A stretch of DNA of 21,355 bases from Chromatiales bacterium. Lineage in GTDB: Bacteria; Pseudomonadota; Gammaproteobacteria; Chromatiales; Chromatiaceae. The notes beneath the pieces are model-generated. The model made no database searches. It was not told where the DNA came from and was given only the letters and a program-made list of their open reading frames with translations. Made by a program: the position numbers and the translations under genes. Below are positions 15,336 to 21,355 of this stretch, one piece after another. The stretch's first letter is position 1. Each line of letters opens with the position of its first letter. The stretch covers positions 1 through 21,355 of the forward strand of contig JANTHH010000017.1 of assembly GCA_024762485.1 (NCBI GenBank), written 5' to 3'.

Positions 15336-16566
15336 CGCACTGCAGGGCGGCCTCGGCCTGGGCAATGCTGTCGAGATAGAGCTGGCTGATCTGGGAGTGA
15401 GCCAGCCCGAGGGGGTCACTGCCATCGTGTCCCCCCCGTTCCATGGCCTCGGCCAGCGCCAGGGTGCGACCGTATTCGTTTTCCCGCTTCAGCAGGGCAT
15501 CGGAGATGGCCTGGGGCACCGGCATTTGCGCCATCAGCTCGCTCATGGACAGATCCATCATGGCGTCGAGGATCGATAACAGCCCGACGGTGTAGGCGGT
15601 ATCCGGGGTGCCCAGCCCGCTGGCGCGGGAGAGGCCCTCGCACAGGTTGGCTCGTACCAGCCCCAGTGAGAGCAGCTGTTGAGGCTTGGTGCTGATGCCG
15701 CTGAGGCTGAACAGCGTGGCCCAGGCGCGGATGCGGGCGAGGCCGAGCAGGACCACGGCTCGGCGGATGGAGTCCACCTCGCTACGCAGGCCGGTGCCGG
15801 CGGAGTTGATGTAGCGCAGGATCTTCATGCTCAGGCTGGGATCCTGGCTGATCAGTTTTTCCAGTTCCTCGACGGTGCTTTCAGGGTCGTTGAGACGGCT
15901 GATCAGCCGCATCATCACCATCTGGTTTTCGTGCAGACGGATACCCTCGAGCAGCCGGGGGCGGGCGAAGAAGTAGCCCTGAAAGAGGTCGAAGCCCATG
16001 TCGTGCAGCTGATCGTACTCTTCCTGGGTCTCGACCTTTTCCGCCAGCCAGCGGAATTCTCCTGGGGGCGTTCGCGCCATTTTGTCTGCCAGGCCGTCGA
16101 GCCCGGTGGCCATGACATCCACCTTGATAATGTCCACCAGCGGGATGATCGGGTCCCACTGGGGCTCGAAGGTGTAGTCGTCGATGGCCAGGCTGTAGCC
16201 CTGGGAACGAAGCTTCTTCACGGCGTCGATCAGCTCCTGGTCGACGACAAGATCCTCCAGCAGTTCCAGCACCACCTGGGATTTATCCACCGGGATGGGC
16301 GGTAGTTCGGTGATGAAGCGCCGGGTGATATTGATGAACGCCTTGTGCGGGCCGACGACCTTGTCGAGCCCGATCTCGAGAAAGGTGTTGAGCACCGTGC
16401 GGGAGGTGGCTGCATCACCATCATCGGGTGCCCCTGTCCTGCCGGCTTCGCGGTAGAGCAATTCGTAAGCATACAGATCCTGCTTGCGGGTCAGGATGCT
16501 TTGCCGTGCCACCAGTGCAGAGGGCGGGGCAGTGCCGGATGACGGGCTGGTTTCGGGTTGCGCCAT
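15328..16566 (-). CDS. EAL-like/HDOD signalling protein (YuxH type)
   Basis: The protein has 412 residues. The N-terminal part (about 18-205) has the fold of an EAL domain but with a degenerate signature: the EAL triplet is replaced by YELLYR (34-39) and the DDFG region reads DDYTFEP (129-135), while AEKVET (175-180) and QGYFFARP (196-203) are recognisable. Active c-di-GMP hydrolysis is therefore unlikely. The C-terminal part (about 210-400) is an HDOD domain, with SRLNDPESTVEELEKLI, DPSLSMKILRYINSA and IRRAVVLLGLARIRAW. HDOD proteins act in signalling and motility control without enzyme activity of their own. It is a soluble protein. ATG at 16566 has AAGGA about 8 bases upstream. Its 3' end overlaps hyuA by 8 bp, tail to tail. 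Confidence 0.92.
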   Translation of the reverse strand: MAQPETSPSSGTAPPSALVARQSILTRKQDLYAYELLYREAGRTGAPDDGDAATSRTVLNTFLEIGLDKVVGPHKAFINITRRFITELPPIPVDKSQVVLELLEDLVVDQELIDAVKKLRSQGYSLAIDDYTFEPQWDPIIPLVDIIKVDVMATGLDGLADKMARTPPGEFRWLAEKVETQEEYDQLHDMGFDLFQGYFFARPRLLEGIRLHENQMVMMRLISRLNDPESTVEELEKLISQDPSLSMKILRYINSAGTGLRSEVDSIRRAVVLLGLARIRAWATLFSLSGISTKPQQLLSLGLVRANLCEGLSRASGLGTPDTAYTVGLLSILDAMMDLSMSELMAQMPVPQAISDALLKRENEYGRTLALAEAMERGGHDGSDPLGLAHSQISQLYLDSIAQAEAALQCVS

Positions 16567-16641
16567 GTTCTAGTCCTTGATGTCTGTGGGGGATAGCGGC
16601 CCTGTCGGGGCTTCCTTGAGCAGGAGTTTCGTCCCGGCGGC

Positions 16642-16670
16642 TTTAATTTCCGTTAGACTGCCGCTATATA
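16642..16670 (+). promoter_or_regulatory. Weak candidate promoter for desA
   Basis: TATATA at 16665-16670 sits within the palindrome CTATATAG, with the poor -35-like TTTAAT at 16642-16647, 17 bases upstream. If used, the transcript would begin near 16677 and have a leader of about 120 bases. The symmetric -10 could also serve the divergent EAL/HDOD gene. Only the -10 match is convincing. Confidence 0.3.
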
Positions 16671-16697
16671 GGCTGTAGTCGTCGCGTCGCGCCGGCC

Positions 16698-16777
16698 CCC
16701 TCTATCCCTGGCGATGGGGACTGCATCGCCCGAACCCCCTTTTGATAGAGGGTTCGTGATATTGCCGCCTGACGGCA
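16698..16777 (+). promoter_or_regulatory. Structured leader with competing hairpins upstream of desA
   Basis: Four inverted repeats are packed in 80 bases. CCCTCTATC (16698-16706) pairs with GATAGAGGG (16744-16752). Inside it GGCGATG (16710-16716) pairs with CATCGCC (16724-16730). CGAACCC (16731-16737) pairs with GGGTTCG (16750-16756), which shares bases with the right arm of the outer stem, so the two cannot form together. TGCCG/CGGCA (16763-16767/16773-16777) lies just before the GGAG ribosome binding site at 16785-16788. No T-tract follows, so control of translation or mRNA stability is more likely than termination. I match it to no known riboswitch class. Confidence 0.5.
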
Positions 16778-16795
16778 GCGAGTTGGAGTATCTTC

Positions 16796-17977
16796 ATGTT
16801 GAACGGTTTACTGGATCTGGACTGGTGGCAGTTGCTGCTGGTTACCCTGGCCCTTACCCATGTCACCATCGTCACGGTGACCGTCTTCCTGCATCGCGCG
16901 CAGGCGCACCGTGCGCTTGATCTGCACCCGGCACTGACCCATTTCTTCCGATTCTGGACCTGGTTGACCACCGGTATGGTGGTGTCCGAGTGGGTGGGTA
17001 TCCACCGCAAGCACCACGCACGCTGCGAGACCGAGGAAGATCCGCACAGCCCGCAGGTGCTGGGGCTGAAAAAGGTCCTGTGGGAGGGTGCCGAACTCTA
17101 CAGTGCTGCATCCGAGGACAAGGAGATGGTTGCCAAATACAGCCACGGCACCCCTGATGACTGGCTGGAGCGCCATGTCTACGGGCGTCTGCGCTGGCAG
17201 GGCGTGGGGCTCATGCTGATCATCGATATGCTGCTGTTTGGCGTGCCGGGTATTGCGGTGTGGGCGGTGCAGATGATCTGGATCCCGTTCTGGGCGGCGG
17301 GTGTTATCAACGGTATCGGCCATTTCTGGGGTTATCGAAATTTCGAGTCACCCGATGCCGCCACCAATATCTCGCCCTGGGGGATCCTGATCGGCGGCGA
17401 AGAGCTGCACAACAACCATCATGCCTTCCCAAGCTCGGCCAAGCTGTCTGCCAAGTGGTGGGAGTTCGACATCGGCTGGTTCTACATCCGCCTGTTCGAG
17501 GTGCTCGGGCTGGCCAAGGTGCGCCGCGTCGCCCAGCAGCCGACCCTGGTGCCGGGCAAGAACGTGGTCGACATGGATACGGTGAAGGCGGTGATCAGCC
17601 ATCGCATGTACGTGCTGTCCAACTACGCTCGCGAGGTGGTGCGTCCGGTCGCCGAGTTGGAGTTGTGCCGGGACGAGCAGCATTGCCGGCGGATCTACCG
17701 CCAGGCGCGCAAGCTGATGGTGCGTGAGGAGTCCCGGATGGATGCGCAGAGCCGGGCACGGTTGGCGGATCTGCTGCAACGCAGCCAGGCCCTGGCCACG
17801 GTGCACCAGTATCGCAAGCGTCTGCAGGATGTGTGGGATCGCACCGCGCACAGCCAGGAAGCGCTGCTGAAGTCCCTCCAGGACTGGTGTGCACAGGCAG
17901 AGCAGACCGGTATCGCAGCACTGGCGGATTTCTCCCGTCACCTGCGCACCTACATGCCGGCACCAGCACGGGTATAA
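16796..17977 (+). CDS. desA: DesA-type acyl-lipid (delta-9) fatty acid desaturase
   Basis: This integral membrane di-iron enzyme introduces a double bond into acyl chains, lowering membrane melting point. The protein has 393 residues, like the Pseudomonas phospholipid desaturase DesA (about 394). All three histidine boxes are present: HRAQAH (33-38), HRKHH (70-74) and HNNHH (205-209), with a further conserved His176 in GIGHFWGYRNFE. Membrane segments are at about 12-31, 48-64, 136-152 and 155-175. The C-terminal 150 residues form a charged helical tail, as in Pseudomonas DesA. Oxygen is the oxidant, so the cell is expected to live at least partly aerobically. The ATG at 16796 has GGAG 7 bases upstream. 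The gene is monocistronic, between a structured leader and a strong terminator. Confidence 0.92.
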   Translation: MLNGLLDLDWWQLLLVTLALTHVTIVTVTVFLHRAQAHRALDLHPALTHFFRFWTWLTTGMVVSEWVGIHRKHHARCETEEDPHSPQVLGLKKVLWEGAELYSAASEDKEMVAKYSHGTPDDWLERHVYGRLRWQGVGLMLIIDMLLFGVPGIAVWAVQMIWIPFWAAGVINGIGHFWGYRNFESPDAATNISPWGILIGGEELHNNHHAFPSSAKLSAKWWEFDIGWFYIRLFEVLGLAKVRRVAQQPTLVPGKNVVDMDTVKAVISHRMYVLSNYAREVVRPVAELELCRDEQHCRRIYRQARKLMVREESRMDAQSRARLADLLQRSQALATVHQYRKRLQDVWDRTAHSQEALLKSLQDWCAQAEQTGIAALADFSRHLRTYMPAPARV

Positions 17978-18010
17978 CCCGGGTTCATCTGGACAGCCTG
18001 AGTTTCTCAG

Positions 18011-18050
18011 GCCAATAAAAAACCCGCCATCAGGCGGGTTTTTTATTGGC
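18011..18050. terminator. Bidirectional rho-independent terminator between desA and rpmG
   Basis: GCCAATAAAAAACCCGCC (18011-18028) and its exact complement at 18033-18050 form an 18-bp perfect stem with the 4-base loop ATCA. The GC-rich inner stem is flanked by an A-tract on one side and a T-tract on the other, so it should stop transcripts from both the rightward desA and the leftward rpmB-rpmG. Confidence 0.95.
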
Positions 18051-18068
18051 TGGACCCGCAGGCCCGGC

Positions 18069-18236
18069 TTATTTGATCTTGGCTTCCTTGTACATCACGT
18101 GCTTGCGGACCTTGGGGTCGTACTTCTTCATTTCCATCTTGCCGGTCTGATTGCGCTTGTTTTTGTCGGTCGTGTAGAAATGACCGGTGCCGGCGCTGGA
18201 TACGAGTCGGATCTTTTCGCGGATTGCCTTTGCCAT
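18069..18236 (-). CDS. rpmG: 50S ribosomal protein L33
   Basis: The 55-residue protein starts MAKAIREKIRLVSSAGTGHF and ends HVMYKEAKIK, the L33 sequence typical of Gammaproteobacteria (E. coli L33 is 55 residues). It lacks the paired CxxC zinc motifs, so it is the zinc-free form. It is rich in lysine and arginine, as expected for a protein bound to 23S rRNA near the E site. The ATG at 18236 has AAGGGGA about 7 bases upstream, placed in the 12-bp gap after the rpmB stop. The pair rpmB-rpmG is cotranscribed and ends at the strong terminator. Confidence 0.98.
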   Translation of the reverse strand: MAKAIREKIRLVSSAGTGHFYTTDKNKRNQTGKMEMKKYDPKVRKHVMYKEAKIK

Positions 18237-18248
18237 GTTGCTGTCCCC

Positions 18249-18485
18249 TTAGACCTTTTCGCCACGTGCGCGCATCTCGCTCAGCACGGTGTCGATGCCT
18301 TTCTTGTCGATGATGCGCATGCCCTTGGAGGTGACGCGCAGGCGCACCCAGCGATTCTCGCTCTCCACCCAGAAACGGTGGTAGTGCAGATTCGGCAGAA
18401 AACGCCGCTTGGTCTTGCGGTTGGAGTGGGAAACGTTGTTCCCGGTAACCGGCCGTTTGCCTGTGACCTGGCAGACTTTGGACAT
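18249..18485 (-). CDS. rpmB: 50S ribosomal protein L28
   Basis: The 78-residue protein equals E. coli L28 in length. It starts MSKVCQVTGKRPVTGNNVSH and contains HYHRFWVESENRWVRLRV and KGMRIIDKKGIDTVL, the conserved body of L28. The ATG at 18485 has GAGG about 10 bases upstream; the frame stays open to 18578 but nothing there looks like L28. rpmG follows after 12 bp. radC lies 108 bp upstream on the same strand, the order seen in E. coli (radC-rpmB-rpmG), so a promoter for the ribosomal pair may lie in 18486-18593, though I could not single one out. Confidence 0.98.
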   Translation of the reverse strand: MSKVCQVTGKRPVTGNNVSHSNRKTKRRFLPNLHYHRFWVESENRWVRLRVTSKGMRIIDKKGIDTVLSEMRARGEKV

Positions 18486-18593
18486 GGTGCTGTGCCTCGA
18501 AATCCGTGTTCCTGGGTATCCCCGGAAACATGGCCGGGGCGGAAAGACGCGAAACCATAGCAGAGTGGATCCGGCCACGCAAGCTGTCTGCGG

Positions 18594-19268
18594 CTACAGG
18601 ATACCCTGCTCTGCCAGCGAGTCGATCTCGCCGTCGCCGACGATCAGGTGGTCGAGCACGCGGATGTCCACCAGGGCCAGGGCGTCACGCAACCGCAGGG
18701 TGATCTGGATGTCGGCCTGGCTGGCCTCGGCGACACCTGACGGATGGTTGTGGGCAAGGATCAGTGCCGCGGCGTTGTGTTCCAGGGCGCGCCGAACCAC
18801 CTCCCGGGGATGGACGCTGGCACCGTTGATGGTGCCGCGGAACAACTCTTCGCAGGCAATGACGCGGTGCCGGTTGTCCAGAAACAGGCAGGCGAAGACC
18901 TCGTAGGGTCGGTCGGCGAGGCGTGCGTGCAGGTAGCGCCGGGTGTCCTGCGGATTGCTGAGACTGTCCTCGCGCATCATGCGCTCGTGCAGGTGGCGCT
19001 GTGCCATCTCCAGCACCGCCTGCAATTGGGTGAACTTGGCCTCGCCGAGGCCGGGGGCGGCGCAGAAGCTGCGCTGGTTGGCCGCCAGCAGCGGGCGCAG
19101 ACCGCCGAAGCGGGCGAGCAGGTCGCGCGCCAGATCAATGGCGCTGCGGCCGGTTACGCCGGTTCGCAGGAAGATGGCCAGGAGTTCTGCGTCACTGAGG
19201 CTGGACGCGCCCTGCCGCAACAGTTTTTCCCGTGGTCGCTCACTGGCTGGCCAGTCCTTGATTGCCAT
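18594..19268 (-). CDS. radC: RadC family JAMM/MPN-domain protein
   Basis: The 224-residue protein matches the usual RadC length. A helix-hairpin-helix-like N-terminal part (DAELLAIFLRTGVTGRSAIDLA, in two stretches around residues 26-47) precedes a JAMM domain. The metal-binding residues are visible: Glu123 in PYEVFACLFLD, His173 and His175 in LAHNHPSG, and Asp186 in ASQADIQIT. The family was once linked to DNA repair, but a role in repair is no longer accepted for E. coli RadC and its true substrate is unknown. The ATG at 19268 has a strong AAGGAG 7 bases upstream. It is divergent from coaBC, across 138 bp. Confidence 0.96.
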   Translation of the reverse strand: MAIKDWPASERPREKLLRQGASSLSDAELLAIFLRTGVTGRSAIDLARDLLARFGGLRPLLAANQRSFCAAPGLGEAKFTQLQAVLEMAQRHLHERMMREDSLSNPQDTRRYLHARLADRPYEVFACLFLDNRHRVIACEELFRGTINGASVHPREVVRRALEHNAAALILAHNHPSGVAEASQADIQITLRLRDALALVDIRVLDHLIVGDGEIDSLAEQGIL

Positions 19269-19406
19269 GTCCGCTCCTTGCGGGAATCCATTCCCCGGGA
19301 CAAGCCTAGCGGCGCGGCGTGGGAAAGATCAAGATGCCCTTTTCTTCGCCAAGCATCTATCAGGTGTGTCATCATTCGAGACGATATCCATACCACGAAT
19401 ACGATT

Positions 19407-20630
19407 ATGGCTAATGTCGAGCTGACCGGCCGGCGCATCCTGCTTGGGGTAAGCGGTGGGATTGCTGCCTACAAATCAGTCGAGCTTGCCCGGGAGCTGA
19501 CGCGGCGCGGTGCGCAAGTGCGGGTGGTCATGACGGCCTCGGCCGAGCAGTTTGTCGCACCGCTGAGCCTGCAGGCGGTGACCGGGCGGGAGGTGCGCCG
19601 GTCCCTGTTCGACACCACGGCCGAGGCCGCGATGGGGCACATCGAACTGGCACGCTGGGCTGAACTGGTGCTGATCGCACCGGCGACCGCCGATCTGCTG
19701 GCAAGGCTGGCCCATGGTCTGGCGGATGACCTGCTCAGCACACTGTGTCTGGCCAGCGCGGCCCCTCTGCTGCTGGCACCGGCGATGAACCAGCAGATGT
19801 GGCGGCATCCGGCAACCGTTGCCAATGTGGCTCTGCTGATGCAGCGGGGCGTGCGCCTGCTCGGCCCCGATGTGGGCGAGCAGGCCTGCGGCGACGTGGG
19901 CCCTGGACGCATGCTGGAGGCAGTCGCGCTGGCGGATGCGACCACCGCCTTTTTCACCGGTGGTCAACCGCTGACGGGCGCTCGGGCCGTGGTCAGCGCG
20001 GGGCCGACCCGCGAGGCCATCGATCCGGTGCGTTTCATCGGCAACCGCAGTTCTGGCCGCATGGGCTATGCGGTCGCCGAGGCGCTGGCCGCACAGGGGG
20101 CGGATGTCACCCTGGTCAGTGGCCCCGTCGCGTTGCCATGTCCGGCCGGGGTCGACAGGATAATGGTGGAATCCGCCGCGCAGATGCACGAGACGGTGCT
20201 CAAGGCGGTCGATGGGGCAGCGTTGTTTGTCGCCTGTGCGGCAGTGGCCGATTACCGGCCGGTGAATCCCGCCGGCCATAAAATGAAGAAGCACGACAAG
20301 CACCTGCAGCTGGAACTGGTCCGCAATCCGGACATCCTGGCGGACGTTGCGGCGCGACCGAATCCACCCTTTTGCGTTGGTTTTGCTGCAGAAACCGAAA
20401 ACTTGGCCGATCATGCAGAGCACAAACGCCGCGCCAAGGCGCTGCAGATGATCGCGGCCAACCAGGTGGGGGAGGGGCTGGGTTTCGACACCGACGAGAA
20501 CGCATTGCTGGTACTGTGGGAGGGTGGCAGCAAGCGGTTGCCCCGGCAGCCCAAACCGCAGCTGGCGCAACGACTGGTACAACTAATAATAGAGCGCATG
20601 CATGCACAGACTGCAGTTGAAAATACTTGA
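19407..20630 (+). CDS. coaBC: Bifunctional phosphopantothenoylcysteine decarboxylase/phosphopantothenate-cysteine ligase
   Basis: This cytoplasmic enzyme makes 4'-phosphopantetheine for coenzyme A in two steps. The 407-residue protein matches E. coli CoaBC (Dfp, 406). The decarboxylase half (1-190) binds FMN: GVSGGIAAYKS (14-24), His78 in MGHIEL, APATADLLA (91-99), PAMNQQMW (125-132) and Cys161 in EQACGDVGPGR. The ligase half (about 191-400) has SAGPTREAIDPVRFIGNRSSG, ACAAVADYRP and Lys292 in HKMKK, the position of the E. coli catalytic lysine. The ATG at 19407 aligns with the family start; the frame is open far upstream but that part lies opposite radC and is not plausible. No ribosome binding site is visible before this ATG. 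The 3' end overlaps dut by 29 bp. Confidence 0.97.
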   Translation: MANVELTGRRILLGVSGGIAAYKSVELARELTRRGAQVRVVMTASAEQFVAPLSLQAVTGREVRRSLFDTTAEAAMGHIELARWAELVLIAPATADLLARLAHGLADDLLSTLCLASAAPLLLAPAMNQQMWRHPATVANVALLMQRGVRLLGPDVGEQACGDVGPGRMLEAVALADATTAFFTGGQPLTGARAVVSAGPTREAIDPVRFIGNRSSGRMGYAVAEALAAQGADVTLVSGPVALPCPAGVDRIMVESAAQMHETVLKAVDGAALFVACAAVADYRPVNPAGHKMKKHDKHLQLELVRNPDILADVAARPNPPFCVGFAAETENLADHAEHKRRAKALQMIAANQVGEGLGFDTDENALLVLWEGGSKRLPRQPKPQLAQRLVQLIIERMHAQTAVENT

Positions 20631-21057
20631 TCCGCGCCTCGGCGAGGATTTTCCGTTACCCGATTACGCCACCGAGGGCTCCGCGGGCATGGATCTGCGG
20701 GCAATGCTCGACGAGGCGACCGATATCGGGCCGGGCGAGACCCTGTTGATCCCCACCGGCATCGCCATTCATATCGGAGACCCTGCGCTGGCTGCGATGA
20801 TCCTGCCCCGCTCGGGCCTGGGTCACAAGCACGGCATCGTGCTCGGCAACCTGGTGGGCTTGATCGATTCCGATTACCAGGGACAGTTGTTCGTCTCCTG
20901 CTGGAACCGGGGTAACGAACGCTTCCGCATCGAGATCGGTGAGCGCATCGCGCAACTGGTGCTGGTACCGGTGGTCCGGGCGCAGTTCGAGCAGGTCGAG
21001 ACATTCGACCAGAGCGACCGCGGCAGCGGTGGCTTCGGGCATTCCGGGCGGCACTGA
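20602..21057 (+). CDS. dut: Deoxyuridine triphosphatase (dUTPase)
   Basis: Dut hydrolyses dUTP to dUMP and pyrophosphate, keeping uracil out of DNA and feeding thymidylate synthesis. The 151-residue protein equals E. coli Dut in length. The five trimeric dUTPase motifs are visible: GSAGMDLRA (26-34), PRSGLGHKHGI (69-79), GLIDSDYQG (86-94, with the catalytic Asp), NRGNERFRIEIGERIAQ (102-118) and the C-terminal RGSGGFGHSG (140-149). The ATG at 20602 lies inside the end of coaBC (29-bp overlap), so translation is probably coupled; start position agrees with the E. coli N-terminus. A probable algC begins 36 bp downstream. Confidence 0.97.
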   Translation: MHRLQLKILDPRLGEDFPLPDYATEGSAGMDLRAMLDEATDIGPGETLLIPTGIAIHIGDPALAAMILPRSGLGHKHGIVLGNLVGLIDSDYQGQLFVSCWNRGNERFRIEIGERIAQLVLVPVVRAQFEQVETFDQSDRGSGGFGHSGRH

Positions 21058-21079
21058 GTCCCGCACGACCGGCACTGAG
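21049..21079. repeat. Short direct repeat spanning the dut stop codon
   Basis: CGGCACTGAG occurs at 21049-21058 and again at 21070-21079, so the 10-base copy containing the dut TGA is repeated 21 bases later. It probably reflects a small local duplication; no function is implied. Confidence 0.5.
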
Positions 21080-21093
21080 GGATACAGACAAGG

Positions 21094-21355
21094 ATGAAAT
21101 TGGGCCGAAAAAAAAATGCTGCCGGGGAGCGGGCACACAGCCGCGGGCATGGCTTGTTTTTCTACCAGTTGCCGAGTGTGCTGGTATCGACCCTTGTCAT
21201 CCTCGCGCTGGCATTTCTGGCGCGCTACCTGATCGTCGACGCCACCCAGTCGCAGGCCAGCATCGCCATGGAACGGGCGGCCCGTCTGCTCGCCAGCGAG
21301 GTGGCGACAGAGATGCGCATGCGTCAGCATCTGCTGCGGCTGCTGGCAAGTCGCC
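21094..21355 (+). CDS. algC: Probable membrane-anchored phosphomannomutase/phosphoglucomutase AlgC, N-terminus only
   Basis: The frame opens with ATG at 21094 and stays open to the window end, giving 87 residues. A basic start (MKLGRKKNAAGERAHSRG) is followed by one membrane segment at about 26-46 (LPSVLVSTLVILALAFLARYLI) and a helical, charge-patterned region (MERAARLLASEVATEMRMR) like a periplasmic sensor-type domain. The mutase domain itself is outside the window. The name rests on context: coaBC-dut-algC is the order in Pseudomonas, and long AlgC forms with an N-terminal membrane region are known in Gammaproteobacteria. A sensor kinase or other one-helix membrane protein remains possible. 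A GAGGG lies about 12 bases upstream, and nine A in a row fall at codons 5-8. Confidence 0.6.
   Translation, partial: MKLGRKKNAAGERAHSRGHGLFFYQLPSVLVSTLVILALAFLARYLIVDATQSQASIAMERAARLLASEVATEMRMRQHLLRLLASR

Noticed and set aside
13908..15425. A 505-codon open frame on the - strand opposite hyuA
   Set aside because: The hyuA frame has intact family motifs along its whole length, while the antisense product is rich in Arg, His, Gln and Pro with no domain.
16698..16756. Rho-independent terminator or attenuator upstream of desA
   Set aside because: The stems are good but no T-tract follows any of them, so a standard terminator is not supported; kept only as a structured leader.
18744..19406. 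N-terminal extension of CoaBC by 221 residues
   Set aside because: That part is antisense to radC, has no CoaBC similarity, and the ATG at 19407 matches the family start.
1..21355. Mobile elements, CRISPR arrays, tRNA and rRNA genes
   Set aside because: No transposase or integrase frame, no evenly spaced repeats, and no cloverleaf-like or rRNA sequence was seen on either strand.

Overview
The window is about 21.4 kb of GC-rich chromosomal DNA, almost wholly coding. It reads as a free-living gammaproteobacterium. Three things point there: corC followed by lnt, the block radC-rpmB-rpmG divergent from coaBC-dut, and a dut gene followed by what looks like a membrane-anchored algC, the order known in Pseudomonas. 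An order such as Chromatiales would fit, but I cannot fix the taxon by eye. I see no rRNA, tRNA, CRISPR array, transposase, integrase or phage gene. No stretch longer than 300 bases lacks a gene; the longest gap is 16567-16795, upstream of the desaturase.

Left part (1-7709). corC (5' end cut off) and lnt run rightward. Facing them is a compact leftward cluster, read from 7709 down to 2335: rnd (RNase D), polX (family X DNA polymerase with PHP domain), a multi-pass membrane protein, a NYN nuclease with a C-terminal OST-HTH/LOTUS-like domain, a YjdF/DUF2238 membrane protein, and a small cysteine-containing protein of unknown function. Gaps are 30 bp or less and several genes overlap, so this looks like one transcription unit rich in nucleic-acid enzymes.

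Middle part (7709-13248). A divergent promoter region carries an inverted repeat. Rightward from it come a small membrane protein and mpl (peptidoglycan recycling). Next are three genes of accessory character: a secreted kelch/beta-propeller plus beta-helix protein, a small membrane protein, and a shortened secretin-domain protein. Their products are predicted to be exported or membrane-bound.

Right part (13371-21355). A hydantoinase/oxoprolinase A-like gene stands without a B subunit beside it. It is followed by an EAL-like/HDOD signalling protein on the opposite strand and a DesA-type fatty acid desaturase with a highly structured leader. A perfect 18-bp-stem bidirectional terminator separates desA from rpmB-rpmG. 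radC lies upstream of rpmB, and divergent from radC run coaBC, dut and the start of a probable algC.

Most genes are housekeeping: envelope lipoproteins (lnt), wall recycling (mpl), membrane fluidity (desA), CoA synthesis (coaBC), dUTP removal (dut) and ribosomal proteins L28/L33. The least explained parts are the nuclease/membrane cluster, the propeller/beta-helix protein, the mini-secretin and the desA leader.
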